Shown: positions 34,399-43,308 of the stretch, piece after piece | How the letters are laid out: the number at the start of each line of letters is the position of its first letter | How positions within the stretch are numbered: the stretch's first letter is position 1 | From: Haloferula sp. BvORR071 | Lineage (GTDB): Bacteria > Verrucomicrobiota > Verrucomicrobiia > Verrucomicrobiales > Akkermansiaceae | NCBI RefSeq assembly: GCF_000739615.1 | Contig: NZ_BATP01000003.1 | Location: forward strand, 248,001 to 312,000 | Reading direction: 5' to 3' | Length of the DNA: 64,000 bases | The notes under the pieces: generated by a model | What the model was told of the DNA's origin: nothing | What the model saw: the letters and a program-made list of their open reading frames with translations, nothing else | Databases searched by the model: none | Position numbers and translations under genes: made by a program

Positions 34399-35595
34399 TC
34401 AGGTCCCCTTCCCGCCACCAAACTGCCAGCGGCATGGCGGAGCCAAGAGTCCCTTGTGTGCGGGTGCGCCTTCCACGGTGAAGGGATAGGCGTGCCAGTG
34501 GTAGTCGTAGGCGTGCTTCCAGTCGGACTCGAAGATGCCCACGTCCAGGAAGTAGTTGCCGGCAGCAAGCTCGAGGCGGTCGATCTCGAAACGAATCTCC
34601 CTACGCTCCCCTTTCTCCCGGAGGTCCGGGACTTCTACCCGGGCCATGTGGGTATTCGTATCCAGACAAGGGGTGCCGTCTTTCTTGCTGATCGAGACGG
34701 CAAATACCGGTGAGTTCACCGGGACCTTGGCGTGATAGCACAGCGTCACTCCCAGCGCATCACCGCTGAAGATCATGTCGCCGGGATGGAACACGACTGA
34801 ATCGAGTTCGACCTCAAAGGTGCCGAAGCGATTCTCACGCGGCACGAGGTCCAGCCCGCCGCTGGTACGTTTGGGACCATCCGGCGTGCGCCGCAGGGTC
34901 TCCTCCCGCATCTCGGTTTCGTAGAGACCGGCCACGACTTCCGCAGTGCCGAGGGCTGCCACTTCGCCGGAGCGCAGCCAGAGGACGCGGTCGCACAACT
35001 GCCGGACCTGCTCCATGCCGTGGGACACCATCACGATGGCACAACCGCCGTCGCGCAGAGCCCTGATCCGAGCATGGCACTTCGCCTGAAAGGCGAGGTC
35101 ACCGACGGAGAGGAACTCATCCACCAGCAGGACTTCCGGATCGGTGTGGACCGCCACGGAGAAGGCGAGGCGCATCATCATCCCGGTGCTGTAGGTGCGC
35201 ACCGGCTCATCGATGAACTCTTCCAATTCCGCGAAGGCGACAATCTGATCCATCCGTGCCTCGATCTCCCGCTTCAGCAGACCGGCCACCACGCCCGCAA
35301 GCACGGCATTCTCCCGGCCTGTCAGGTCGCCGAGGAATCCGCCTGCGAGGTCGAGCAGGGCGCCGATCCGGCCAGCCACGCGGATCGATCCGGTGCTGGG
35401 TCTTCCCACCCCACCCAACAGGCGGAGCAGTGTGGACTTCCCCGCCCCATTCGCGCCGACGACCCCGAACATCTCGCCGGGGGCCACACTGAAGCTCACG
35501 TCATGCAGTGCCCACGCATGCTGTCGCGCGCTCCTGCCCTTCGAGGTGGGGCGATACTGCTTGCAGACTTTTTCGGCAATGATCCTGGACTCCAT
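34399..35595 (-). CDS. wzt: Polysaccharide ABC exporter ATP-binding protein with C-terminal carbohydrate-binding domain (Wzt-like)
   Basis: 398 residues from the ATG at 35595, overlapping the last base of the permease stop. The nucleotide-binding domain is complete: Walker A GANGAGKST (47-55), the signature region TYSTGMMMRLAF (134-145), Walker B EVLLVDE (154-160) and the H-loop H192. Residues from about 250 to 398 form the extra beta-sandwich (Wzt C-terminal domain) that, in O-antigen exporters, binds the capped end of the finished glycan and sets substrate specificity. With the upstream permease it should export a lipid-linked polysaccharide across the inner membrane. The gene order glycosyltransferase-permease-ATPase on one strand supports this. 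Confidence 0.92.
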   Translation of the reverse strand: MESRIIAEKVCKQYRPTSKGRSARQHAWALHDVSFSVAPGEMFGVVGANGAGKSTLLRLLGGVGRPSTGSIRVAGRIGALLDLAGGFLGDLTGRENAVLAGVVAGLLKREIEARMDQIVAFAELEEFIDEPVRTYSTGMMMRLAFSVAVHTDPEVLLVDEFLSVGDLAFQAKCHARIRALRDGGCAIVMVSHGMEQVRQLCDRVLWLRSGEVAALGTAEVVAGLYETEMREETLRRTPDGPKRTSGGLDLVPRENRFGTFEVELDSVVFHPGDMIFSGDALGVTLCYHAKVPVNSPVFAVSISKKDGTPCLDTNTHMARVEVPDLREKGERREIRFEIDRLELAAGNYFLDVGIFESDWKHAYDYHWHAYPFTVEGAPAHKGLLAPPCRWQFGGGKGT

Positions 35596-36407
35596 TACAT
35601 CTCCTCCACGAAGCGGTGGCTTTGGGCGATGAACATCTTCCGGCCGAGCACCAGGAAGAACAGGCCTATTCCACCTAAGATCCAAAGAGGCTGTGCCTCC
35701 GGCCAGACGCCGTCCAGCAGGACGCTTCGCCATGCCGCCACCATGCTGACCATCGGGTTCAGGTAGAACCAATTGCGCATCGCTTCCGGCACGACCTCGA
35801 TCCTGTAGAAGATCGGCGTCACGAACATCATGAGCTGCAGCAGCACCGAGACGATGTGCTGGGTATCCCGGTGCAGCACGTTCAGCGAGGCCAGCGGATA
35901 AGCCAGCCCGACGCAGAGGAGATACTGGATCACTGCGAGCCCCGGCAAGGCCAGCCAAGCAACGGTAGGATAGATCCCATTGCACCAGAGCAGAATGAAC
36001 ATCAGAGGCAAGGCGATCGCCATGTGCAGGAAGCGCACGTTGACCGTCACGAAGGGCAGCATCGCCAGCGGAAAGCGTGGCTGCCGTGCCAAGGCGAAAT
36101 TCCCCGTGATCAAGCTCACGCTGCCACCGAGCGAACTCTGAAACCAGCCCCAGACCAAGACCCCCACGAAGACGTAACAAGGGTAGGAGTGGACCTGCGT
36201 GCCCAAGGCATCCTTGAAGATGGTGGAGAACACGATGACCTGCAGCAAGGGCCCGCCCAGCGCCCAGCCGAAACCGAGGAAAGAACGCTTGTACTGGGCC
36301 TTGATGTCACGCCGCGTAAGTACGGTCAGCACATCCCAACCGTGCCGCCACTTGCGGGCGGAGGAAGAAGCCTGGGGGTGATCCAGGGTGGTCTGCTCGA
36401 AGCTCAT
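35595..36407 (-). CDS. wzm: ABC-2 type polysaccharide export permease (Wzm-like)
   Basis: 270 residues with six predicted membrane segments and an amphipathic N-terminal stretch. LTRRDIKAQYKRSFLGFGWALGG, split over two segments, is the typical signature of ABC-2 O-antigen/teichoic acid exporters. It shares one base with wzt downstream, and its ATG overlaps the stop of the double glycosyltransferase gene (ATGA), so the three genes are translationally coupled. Its partner is the Wzt-like ATPase, and the cargo is presumably the glycan made by the neighbouring GT2 enzymes. Confidence 0.92.
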   Translation of the reverse strand: MSFEQTTLDHPQASSSARKWRHGWDVLTVLTRRDIKAQYKRSFLGFGWALGGPLLQVIVFSTIFKDALGTQVHSYPCYVFVGVLVWGWFQSSLGGSVSLITGNFALARQPRFPLAMLPFVTVNVRFLHMAIALPLMFILLWCNGIYPTVAWLALPGLAVIQYLLCVGLAYPLASLNVLHRDTQHIVSVLLQLMMFVTPIFYRIEVVPEAMRNWFYLNPMVSMVAAWRSVLLDGVWPEAQPLWILGGIGLFFLVLGRKMFIAQSHRFVEEM

Positions 36408-39019
36408 GCCGGTTTAGCTACGGACGGCTCCTGTTGAACCCCGGACGGCTCATTTGGCACTTCCATCAACGCATGTCGAGCGCCGGTGCCGTGTCGACTC
36501 ACATGGCGCATGCTTTGCCACAGGGAAAGCGGGCCGAGCATCATTCCGACAATCTCCACCGCCAAAAGACGCCACGGATAGCGGTCACGCCCCCGGACCT
36601 TCGCCCAGAGCCGCGATGCCATGGACTGCGGCAACTCGTAGCCCAGCCTCACCAGCGCCCGCTTGTCGCGGAAGCGGAGATAGGTGAGCATGTGGTAGGC
36701 AACGTGACCCTTTGAGTAGGCCATGATCTGCTTGCGCAGCTCACCCATGGTCACGCGGTGGTGGTGCCATGCCATGGCTGCGGGCTCGTAAACGATCACA
36801 TGACCGCGGCGGAGCACCTGATAGAACCAGAGGGTATCCTCGCCCACGCCCGCGGGAACTCCCGCGCCCAGACGCTCGTCGAAGTGGCCGATGGCAGGAT
36901 CTTCGAAGAGGCTGCGGCGGAAGGCCAAATTGCCGGTGCCGCCGAGTTGCCAGGTCGGCGTAGCCCGGCGCTTCCAGCGGTGGAACCAGTATTCGTCGAA
37001 CTCCCGCTGTTGGTAGCCGCGGCAGAAGCCGCCGTATTCCTCGAACTGCATCTCCGCCTCGCTGTCGAGGCTGGCCGGCAGCGTATTCCCGGTCACGGCG
37101 GAGACGTCATTCCGTGAAAGTGGCGCCACGAGATTTTCCAGCCATTGCGGCGAGACCTCCATGTCGTCATCGGTCATCGCCACGATTCTCTCACGGGCCG
37201 CGGCCACACCGGCATTCCGGGCGTAAGAGGAACCGGGCCTGTGTTCCTCGACAAGTTCGACGCCCGGAAACTCCTTCAGGAGCTCCCTCGTCGAGCCGGA
37301 GCCCGGGCGATTGTCTACCACGATGTACTGGACCCGGCGCTTGGTTTCGGAAGCGAGGAGCGAAGTAAGACAGCGCCGGAGATCATCCGGCCGGCCACAG
37401 GTGGCCACCATGATGGAGACCCCTTCCATTTCCTCCTCCGCTTCTTCGAGCTTCAGCGGTGCCGGATTCAAGCGCTCTTGCCAGCGCGCAATCTCGGCCG
37501 ACCATGCCACGGAAGGATTTTGTTCGCCGAGTGTCACCACCTCCCACCACAGGTGCTTGGAGATCTCGTCGGCGAGCCGCGATGGCACCACCGCGAACTC
37601 CTGGCAGCGAACCTTGACGCGACCAAGCGGACGACCCTTCCACTGCACGAAGACGTTCAGGGCATCCCTGCCCTGTCCTTGGTGCAAGGTTGGCAGCGGT
37701 TCGGCGATATCGACGCTCACCATGGTGCTGCGGTCGATCTTCCGCGGGGCTTGGCGGGGAGCGAAAGGGATCAGGAATTTGTCGGGACGTTTGGATTCGT
37801 CCGGCACGATCTTTTCCCGGGCCCGGCGGTAGCCGCCCTTCCCCTTCATGTAGCCCTTGATCTCGGCCATGACCAGATCGCGGGGGAACCATTCCGGAGA
37901 CCACAGGGCGCGGGCCAAGCGTGCCCATGCCCAGTACTTCCACCACCAGCGGCACAGATTCTTGATCGCCGCTTGGTCCGTGGGGAACTCTTCCGCCTCG
38001 CGCTCGAAGAAGCAGCGGGTGGCATGACCATAACTGTAGAGGAGCTTGTGCAGCTCGGGCATCGAGCGGCGGTGGCGGTGCCTCACGATCGCGGTGGGCT
38101 CATAGAGACAAGCCATCCCGGAGCGGATGCAGCGGAAGAAGATCTCGTGATCGCCACCGCCCAAGGTGGGAGTACCCACATCGAGGGCTGGATCGAAGTG
38201 GCCGATTTCGTCGAAAAGTTTGCGGCGGATCGCCATGTTCGCGCCCGCGCCGAGCTGACCTGCCCCGATCAGGTTCCAGGGCATCGGCTCGCCGCGCCGC
38301 GACTTCAGATAGTTCCTGACGCAGCCCCGGCCGAAGCCGCCGTAGCGCTCGAACAATGCCTGGGCTTCCGTCTCCAGTTCGGCGGGCTCAATCAGGCCGG
38401 TCACCAGTCCGACCTCGGGATCTTCCGCGAAGACTTTCCCAAGTGCCTCCACCCAGCCGGAATCGACCATCACATCGTCATCCGTGTAAGCGACGATCTC
38501 GCCCTTCGACTCCACGATCGCGCGGTTCCGGGCGTGGTCGAGGCCGGGAGTATTCTCCCGCACATAGCGGCACTGGGGATACTTGTCCTTCACCAACCGC
38601 TCGGTCGCTTCCGTCGCCGGGGCATTGTCCACGACGATGATCTCGAGTGGCTGAACCCGCATCGAGACCAGCGCTGCGAGGCACTTGTCCATATCGTCCG
38701 GGCGGTCGCGGGTGCAGACGGCCACGCTGATGGTGGGCACAGCGGGCGCAGGTGTGGGTGCCCCTGCGTGCAGGGAAGCATCCTCGCCCATTAGGATCCG
38801 GCGCGCCATCTCGCGCCCCAAACGGGGCTGGAGGTGGTTCATGATCCGGTAGGCAACCTCGCCAGCCAGAACCTTGCCGGCAACGACGGGAACCTGAATG
38901 ACGCCCAAGGGGACGCCATCCCAGCGGACCAAGACCCGTGCGGCCTTGTAGGAATCGCCGACTTGCCGATCGCCTGGGTGGACGATGTCATAGTCGATCG
39001 GGGAAATGGGTAACAACAT
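36404..39019 (-). CDS. Large protein with two GT2 glycosyltransferase domains and duplicated accessory module
   Basis: 871 residues from the ATG at 39019 (the frame is open a further 59 codons but that part is antisense-like). It consists of two copies of the same architecture. A small beta module with the signature V.V.W.G.PLG (VLVRWDGVPLG near 29-39; VFVQWKGRPLG near 453) precedes a GT2 domain in each half. The first GT2 runs about 95-330 with TDDDVMV (D180-D182); the second about 530-800 with TDDDMEV. Both keep the acidic metal motif, so both may be active, possibly adding two sugars in turn. No membrane segment is obvious. Its stop overlaps the wzm start, tying it to polysaccharide assembly and export. 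Confidence 0.87.
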   Translation of the reverse strand: MLLPISPIDYDIVHPGDRQVGDSYKAARVLVRWDGVPLGVIQVPVVAGKVLAGEVAYRIMNHLQPRLGREMARRILMGEDASLHAGAPTPAPAVPTISVAVCTRDRPDDMDKCLAALVSMRVQPLEIIVVDNAPATEATERLVKDKYPQCRYVRENTPGLDHARNRAIVESKGEIVAYTDDDVMVDSGWVEALGKVFAEDPEVGLVTGLIEPAELETEAQALFERYGGFGRGCVRNYLKSRRGEPMPWNLIGAGQLGAGANMAIRRKLFDEIGHFDPALDVGTPTLGGGDHEIFFRCIRSGMACLYEPTAIVRHRHRRSMPELHKLLYSYGHATRCFFEREAEEFPTDQAAIKNLCRWWWKYWAWARLARALWSPEWFPRDLVMAEIKGYMKGKGGYRRAREKIVPDESKRPDKFLIPFAPRQAPRKIDRSTMVSVDIAEPLPTLHQGQGRDALNVFVQWKGRPLGRVKVRCQEFAVVPSRLADEISKHLWWEVVTLGEQNPSVAWSAEIARWQERLNPAPLKLEEAEEEMEGVSIMVATCGRPDDLRRCLTSLLASETKRRVQYIVVDNRPGSGSTRELLKEFPGVELVEEHRPGSSYARNAGVAAARERIVAMTDDDMEVSPQWLENLVAPLSRNDVSAVTGNTLPASLDSEAEMQFEEYGGFCRGYQQREFDEYWFHRWKRRATPTWQLGGTGNLAFRRSLFEDPAIGHFDERLGAGVPAGVGEDTLWFYQVLRRGHVIVYEPAAMAWHHHRVTMGELRKQIMAYSKGHVAYHMLTYLRFRDKRALVRLGYELPQSMASRLWAKVRGRDRYPWRLLAVEIVGMMLGPLSLWQSMRHVSRHGTGARHALMEVPNEPSGVQQEPSVAKPA

Positions 39020-39104
39020 GTCTGGGGGGTGGGTGGAACAGCTTCGGGCGTTCCGGCAGGGAGTTCCGGAAACACCATTTGAATCTACTGAGAGAACCGT
39101 GGCG

Positions 39105-40160
39105 CTACAGGAGCGGTCCGGCCGGGCGATGCTTGAGGAGCGCGTCCTCCTTCTTTCCCTTCCCTTGGGGAATCGGGCGGGAGCGCTTCCTGTCACGAAG
39201 CCCGCGTAGCTTGATGATCGCTAGCTCCGCCAGGCTCTTGAGGCCCATGCGGCGCATCCTGCGGCTGGCGATCAGCATGGGATCGGCCCGGAGCGCTTTT
39301 CCCAAGGCCCAAAGGCAGCCCGAGGGGTCTTGGGCATTGCAGGATTTCGCGACGAGATAACTGTAGAAGTTGGCGGCCGAGGTCCGGAACAGTTCCGGTG
39401 CCAAGTCCGGATTCCGCTGCCTGACCTGAGTCATCGCACATTCATAGGACTCTCCCATGCTGCGCGCGTCCATGCTCATGCAGCCGGGTGCCAAGCGGTA
39501 CATCACCAGGGTTTCAGCAACCAAGCCGACTTGGTATTTCTCAGCGATACGGAGAAGCAGCTCCCAATCCTCACAGCCCTGCATGCCATGCTGCTCGTCG
39601 CGAGTAAGATAGGCTCCGCACTCCTTCAGCGCCGTGGCGCGGAAGATCGGCACGCTGGCATTTCCGACGAAGTTGCGGATCAGGAGGTCCGCCAAGACCG
39701 ATCCCCGGGAGTCCGAGGGGAAAGCGCCGGTAACAACCCGTCCCGCCGCGTCGATCTTTTCGGACCAGCAGTAGGCGAAGCCCATCGCATCCCCGCCTGC
39801 CTCCATGCAGTCCACCTGACGGGCGAGCTTCTCGGGATACCAGAGGTCGTCCGCATCCAGCGGCGCTATGTAATCACCCCTAGCCGCGGCGATGGCCCGA
39901 TTGCGAGCCGCGCCGACGCCAGCATTGTCTTGGCGGATGAGTATCACCCTCGGATCACGGGCGGCAAAGGCCGCAGCAATTTCATGGGTGCTGTCCGTGG
40001 ACCCATCGTCCACGACCAAGATTTCAATTTCGCGAAGTGACTGGGAACAAACCGAGTCCAAAGTGGCAGGCAACCATTTTTCGGCATTGTACGCCGGTAC
40101 GATTACTGACACCCGGGGCTGGGTAATCCGCCGGGGGGAAGGGTGTAGCATTAACGTCAT
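39105..40160 (-). CDS. GT2 family glycosyltransferase
   Basis: 351 residues from the ATG at 40160; a TTG six codons upstream is possible. GT2 (GT-A fold) landmarks: RVSVIVPAYNAEKWLPATLD, VVDDGSTDST, the metal-binding LDADDLWYPEKL and the GCEDWELLLRIAEKY block. The C-terminal part is Arg/Lys-rich with no membrane segment, so it is a soluble or peripherally bound enzyme. It lies 85 bp upstream of the double-GT2 gene on the same strand and probably belongs to the same polysaccharide unit. Donor and acceptor are not deducible. Confidence 0.88.
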   Translation of the reverse strand: MTLMLHPSPRRITQPRVSVIVPAYNAEKWLPATLDSVCSQSLREIEILVVDDGSTDSTHEIAAAFAARDPRVILIRQDNAGVGAARNRAIAAARGDYIAPLDADDLWYPEKLARQVDCMEAGGDAMGFAYCWSEKIDAAGRVVTGAFPSDSRGSVLADLLIRNFVGNASVPIFRATALKECGAYLTRDEQHGMQGCEDWELLLRIAEKYQVGLVAETLVMYRLAPGCMSMDARSMGESYECAMTQVRQRNPDLAPELFRTSAANFYSYLVAKSCNAQDPSGCLWALGKALRADPMLIASRRMRRMGLKSLAELAIIKLRGLRDRKRSRPIPQGKGKKEDALLKHRPAGPLL

Positions 40161-40352
40161 AATGCTTAAAGACGCCAACTATTCAATGCCAAAGAGAACC
40201 TAGAAATATTTGGTGGTTTCCCCTACATCGGCATCAGCGCGAACATTTACGGAGATCTGCGTAGCCACCCTGCATTCAGAGTGTTCTGGAAGCTGACCGG
40301 GGGCGGGCTCAAGATATTAAGGGCTCCAGTCGAAGCAGATAGAGGGGAAATT

Positions 40353-40374
40353 TAATGCGTATATTTACGCATTA
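40353..40374. repeat. Perfect 9-bp inverted repeat in AT-rich gap
   Basis: TAATGCGTA-TATT-TACGCATTA lies in the 280-bp space between the ELWxxDGT gene and the GT2 gene, both on the minus strand. The sequence around it is much more AT-rich than the coding DNA. It may be an operator for the polysaccharide genes or a terminator of the ELWxxDGT gene; there is no strong T-tract. Confidence 0.45.
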
Positions 40375-40440
40375 CCTACTTTAACCTCGCTACCCGGAGG
40401 CAACCTTGATGAGCGAGCAAGCTTGATCCCTCTGATCCGA

Positions 40441-43032
40441 CTACTGGCTCTGAAGGTCCGCGGAGACATCCATGGCGAAGATCTCGCGGCCGGTTTGCAC
40501 CGTGGTCGCATCGAAGAAGAGCTGCTCCCCTACTCGCGCCAAGCGCATCGGGGACGAGGAGCCTGAGTCGCCGGTGAGGTCGGCAACCATGAAGGTGCCA
40601 GCTTCGCTGCCGTCACTCTTCCACAGTTCCCGGCCGTGGATGCCATCCTCGGCGGCAAAGTAGATCGTATCCCCCACCAAAGCGAAAGAGCCGGGACTGG
40701 AAGATCTGGCGCTACCTGGGGCGATGTCCTTCAGGAGCCGGGTTCCTTCCGGCGTGCCGTCACTGGTCCAGAGCTCCCAGCCGTGATTTTCGTCCCAGCC
40801 GCTGAAGAACACACTGTTTTCCAGGCCGGCTCCCAGTTCCCCAATTCCGATCCCGAAGGTCGCGACCGCAAAGGTGCCGGCTTCCGTGCCATCGCTGCGC
40901 CACAGCTCATAGCCCACCGTGAACCACAGGAAGTCCCCGGACACGGTGAAGCCCGAGAGGTAGCCGTCTCCGAGCGCCTTGATCTTGCTCGTGCCCTGGT
41001 TGGTGCCGTCGCTCCGCCAGAGGTCGTGGTTGTCGGTGAAGAGCAAGAGATTACCCAGTTGATGGAGGTGCTCGGGCTTGTAGAGCCATGAGCTGCCATC
41101 TCGGACCCTCGCGACCTGACCGCTTTCGGCATCGGCGTTCCACAAGGAGCGATCGGTGGTTTGGAAGAAGGCTCCGCCGGGTCCGGCGACCAGGCTGGTC
41201 GAAACGATACTGTCGGACTTGAACAAGGAGAAGGTGCCCGGGGCATCGCCGCGGGAGGCCCAGATTTCACGATCCCCCATCAGGTAAGCCCACTCGCCGG
41301 AGCGCACCATATCGGTCAAATAGGCCGGGTAGGTTTTGGCCGGGATCCCCGGGATCAATTTGGCAGAGCGGGCGCTGCCATCACTGACATGGAGGGTGCG
41401 CCGCCTGAGCCTGGACTTCTCCTTATTGAGGAAGAGGATCTGGTCGCCCAGCACCAGATGATCGGTGGCCGACCACCCCCAACTGTTCCTGGGGACCGTT
41501 TCGAGCGGCAAGGTCCCGGCTGCGGTGCCGTCACTGATATAGAGCGTATTGTTGCGGCCATCACCCGCGAGGAAGACGGCAGAGTCGCCAAAGGGAACGA
41601 TGTGGAAGTCGCCGTAGTCGGAGCTGGTTTGGAGGGCGTTGCCGGTGCCGGCGCCCAAGCGGGTCAATTCACTGCTCTTGCGCGTGGCCACGTTGTGCTG
41701 CCAGAGGCCGAAGTAACCGTTCTTCACCGCCGGGAAGTAGAGGCTATCATCCTGGTGGGTGATGGAGATGCTCGATACATTCAAGCCCTTCGCTTGACCT
41801 GCGAGTGGCTTGGTCCCCTTGAGCGAGCCATCGGTTCTCCAGAGACGTCGTTGCTTGCCGTCGTTGGCGCTGAAGTAGACCTCGTTGCCGAGTTGGTGGA
41901 AGCCACTGACCTGCGAGCCGTATTCCCCGCGGTTGATGTCCTTGAGAAGGTGGGTGCCCTCGGGGCTGCCGTCTGAAACCCATGGCTCCGCGCCAAGCCG
42001 CTCATCATCCGCGACGAAATAGAGTTTCTGGCCACGCACAGCGAAGGCTGTGGGCGCCTTGGCCGCGTATGGCAGTTGCTTGAGAGGCTTGGTCCCTGCG
42101 GGTGTGCCGTCACTGCTCCAGAGCCACCAGCGGTAGGTTGTGGAATTCAGGAGCGCGACGAAATGAAGGTCAGCCCATCCTCCGGCATCGCGGGCATCAC
42201 TCCACGTCTGTGTTTCCACCAGCTTCACAAACTCATTCCCGCGAAAGGCGCGCCAGTCCCAGGAGTCGCAGAAGGTGGAGATCCAGCTCCCCGCGGGACG
42301 CAGATCCAAGATGGCGACCGATGGAGTACCGAGGTCGAAGGTGCTCTCCGAAGTGCCGGAGGATTTGAGGAGGCGACCGGCCTTTGTCGCGAAGTAGACA
42401 TCATCTCCGAGGCCGGCGATGTGCTTCAAGGTCGGAGGCGTGTCGTAAGGCGGATAGTAGGGTTGGGAGACCGAGCTACGGGGTGCACGAGCAGCTGCAG
42501 GGGCTGCGGTCACAGCAAAGGTCCCCGCGAGGGTTCCATCAGTGCGCCACAATTGGTCTTCGGCCTGGCCGGCATAGAACCAGTAGAGTCCATCCTGGAT
42601 CAGGCCATTGCCACCGAGGGGTGAAGCGATCTGGAAGGTGCCTTCCGCGGTGCCGTCGCTCCGCCACAAGCCTTTCACGTCCGCGTCCGCCACGTAGAAG
42701 AGCAGGATGCCGTTCACCTGCCCGACCATCCCGATTCCGCTCAAGCTGGTCCCGGGCTTGAGGTCCTTCACAAGCCGGGTGCCGGTGGGGGTGCCGTCCG
42801 AGGTCCAGAGTTCGGAACCGTGGCTGGACTCCGAACCGAAGAAGTAGATCCGCTCGCCGACCTGATAGAGCGAGCTGATGCCGCGGTCCACGGGCGGGCC
42901 TGAATTGATATCTTTGACCAGATGAGGCAGCCCTTGGGCCATTGCCGGGGCGGCGAGTAGAAGCAGCGAGCCGAATACGGCTGGAAGCGGCGAAGTAGGC
43001 TGTGCGGGGGGAACTGGGTGTGCAGACATCAT
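40441..43032 (-). CDS. Secreted ELWxxDGT repeat protein
   Basis: 863 residues with a signal peptide ending near PAMAQG. About fifteen repeats of 45-60 residues each contain a variant of ELW.SDGT..GT (for example ELWTSDGTPTGT, GLWRSDGTAEGT and ELWKSDGSEAGT). This is the hyalin-like ELWxxDGT family, expected to fold as a beta-propeller or solenoid and to be displayed or secreted. No C-terminal sorting signal is visible; the protein ends in AMDVSADLQSQ. Some central repeats are degenerate (for example IWASRGDAPGT). The role is unknown; adhesion is likely. A divergent promoter region is shared with nuoG. Confidence 0.88.
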   Translation of the reverse strand: MMSAHPVPPAQPTSPLPAVFGSLLLLAAPAMAQGLPHLVKDINSGPPVDRGISSLYQVGERIYFFGSESSHGSELWTSDGTPTGTRLVKDLKPGTSLSGIGMVGQVNGILLFYVADADVKGLWRSDGTAEGTFQIASPLGGNGLIQDGLYWFYAGQAEDQLWRTDGTLAGTFAVTAAPAAARAPRSSVSQPYYPPYDTPPTLKHIAGLGDDVYFATKAGRLLKSSGTSESTFDLGTPSVAILDLRPAGSWISTFCDSWDWRAFRGNEFVKLVETQTWSDARDAGGWADLHFVALLNSTTYRWWLWSSDGTPAGTKPLKQLPYAAKAPTAFAVRGQKLYFVADDERLGAEPWVSDGSPEGTHLLKDINRGEYGSQVSGFHQLGNEVYFSANDGKQRRLWRTDGSLKGTKPLAGQAKGLNVSSISITHQDDSLYFPAVKNGYFGLWQHNVATRKSSELTRLGAGTGNALQTSSDYGDFHIVPFGDSAVFLAGDGRNNTLYISDGTAAGTLPLETVPRNSWGWSATDHLVLGDQILFLNKEKSRLRRRTLHVSDGSARSAKLIPGIPAKTYPAYLTDMVRSGEWAYLMGDREIWASRGDAPGTFSLFKSDSIVSTSLVAGPGGAFFQTTDRSLWNADAESGQVARVRDGSSWLYKPEHLHQLGNLLLFTDNHDLWRSDGTNQGTSKIKALGDGYLSGFTVSGDFLWFTVGYELWRSDGTEAGTFAVATFGIGIGELGAGLENSVFFSGWDENHGWELWTSDGTPEGTRLLKDIAPGSARSSSPGSFALVGDTIYFAAEDGIHGRELWKSDGSEAGTFMVADLTGDSGSSSPMRLARVGEQLFFDATTVQTGREIFAMDVSADLQSQ

Positions 43033-43212
43033 CTAAGTCGGAGTCCGGCGCACTAGATAGGGGAATATCTGCGGAATCCAGCAAATAGGCTCTGTTCCTA
43101 TCTGCATTGAGGGCATTGGAAAAAGAGGATCGCCGGCAGCCTGAGGTCGGGTTGGTCGAGTGGATGCGATCGAAGTTGCCGCCATCGCGGCCAAACTTCC
43201 CGCTGTGGAGCG

Positions 43213-43236
43213 ACTTTGTGAAATTTTTCACAAAGT
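43213..43236. promoter_or_regulatory. CRP/FNR-type operator (TGTGA-N6-TCACA)
   Basis: A palindrome with 11-bp arms and a 2-bp centre contains TGTGA-AATTTT-TCACA, the exact consensus half-sites of the CRP class. It is centred at 43224.5, 5 bp upstream of a promoter-like pair and 72 bp before nuoG. It lies between nuoG and the divergent ELWxxDGT gene, so it could control either. Confidence 0.6.
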
Positions 43237-43240
43237 GCGC

Positions 43241-43269
43241 TTGCCGCTTTCCGCCGAGCTTTTCATATT
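43241..43269 (+). promoter_or_regulatory. Putative sigma70 promoter of the nuo operon
   Basis: TTGCCG (43241-43246) and CATATT (43264-43269) are spaced by 17 bp, giving a start near 43276 and a leader of about 33 nt. The CRP-like palindrome would then be centred near -51. Confidence 0.5.
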
Positions 43270-43308
43270 CCGCCTGCCCGGGGTTCGCCCTGTGGAATAT
43301 CACGCCCC

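Noticed and set aside
37145-38794. 549-codon plus-strand frame opposite the double glycosyltransferase
   Set aside because: His/Arg-rich antisense shadow; the minus strand carries two complete GT2 domains.
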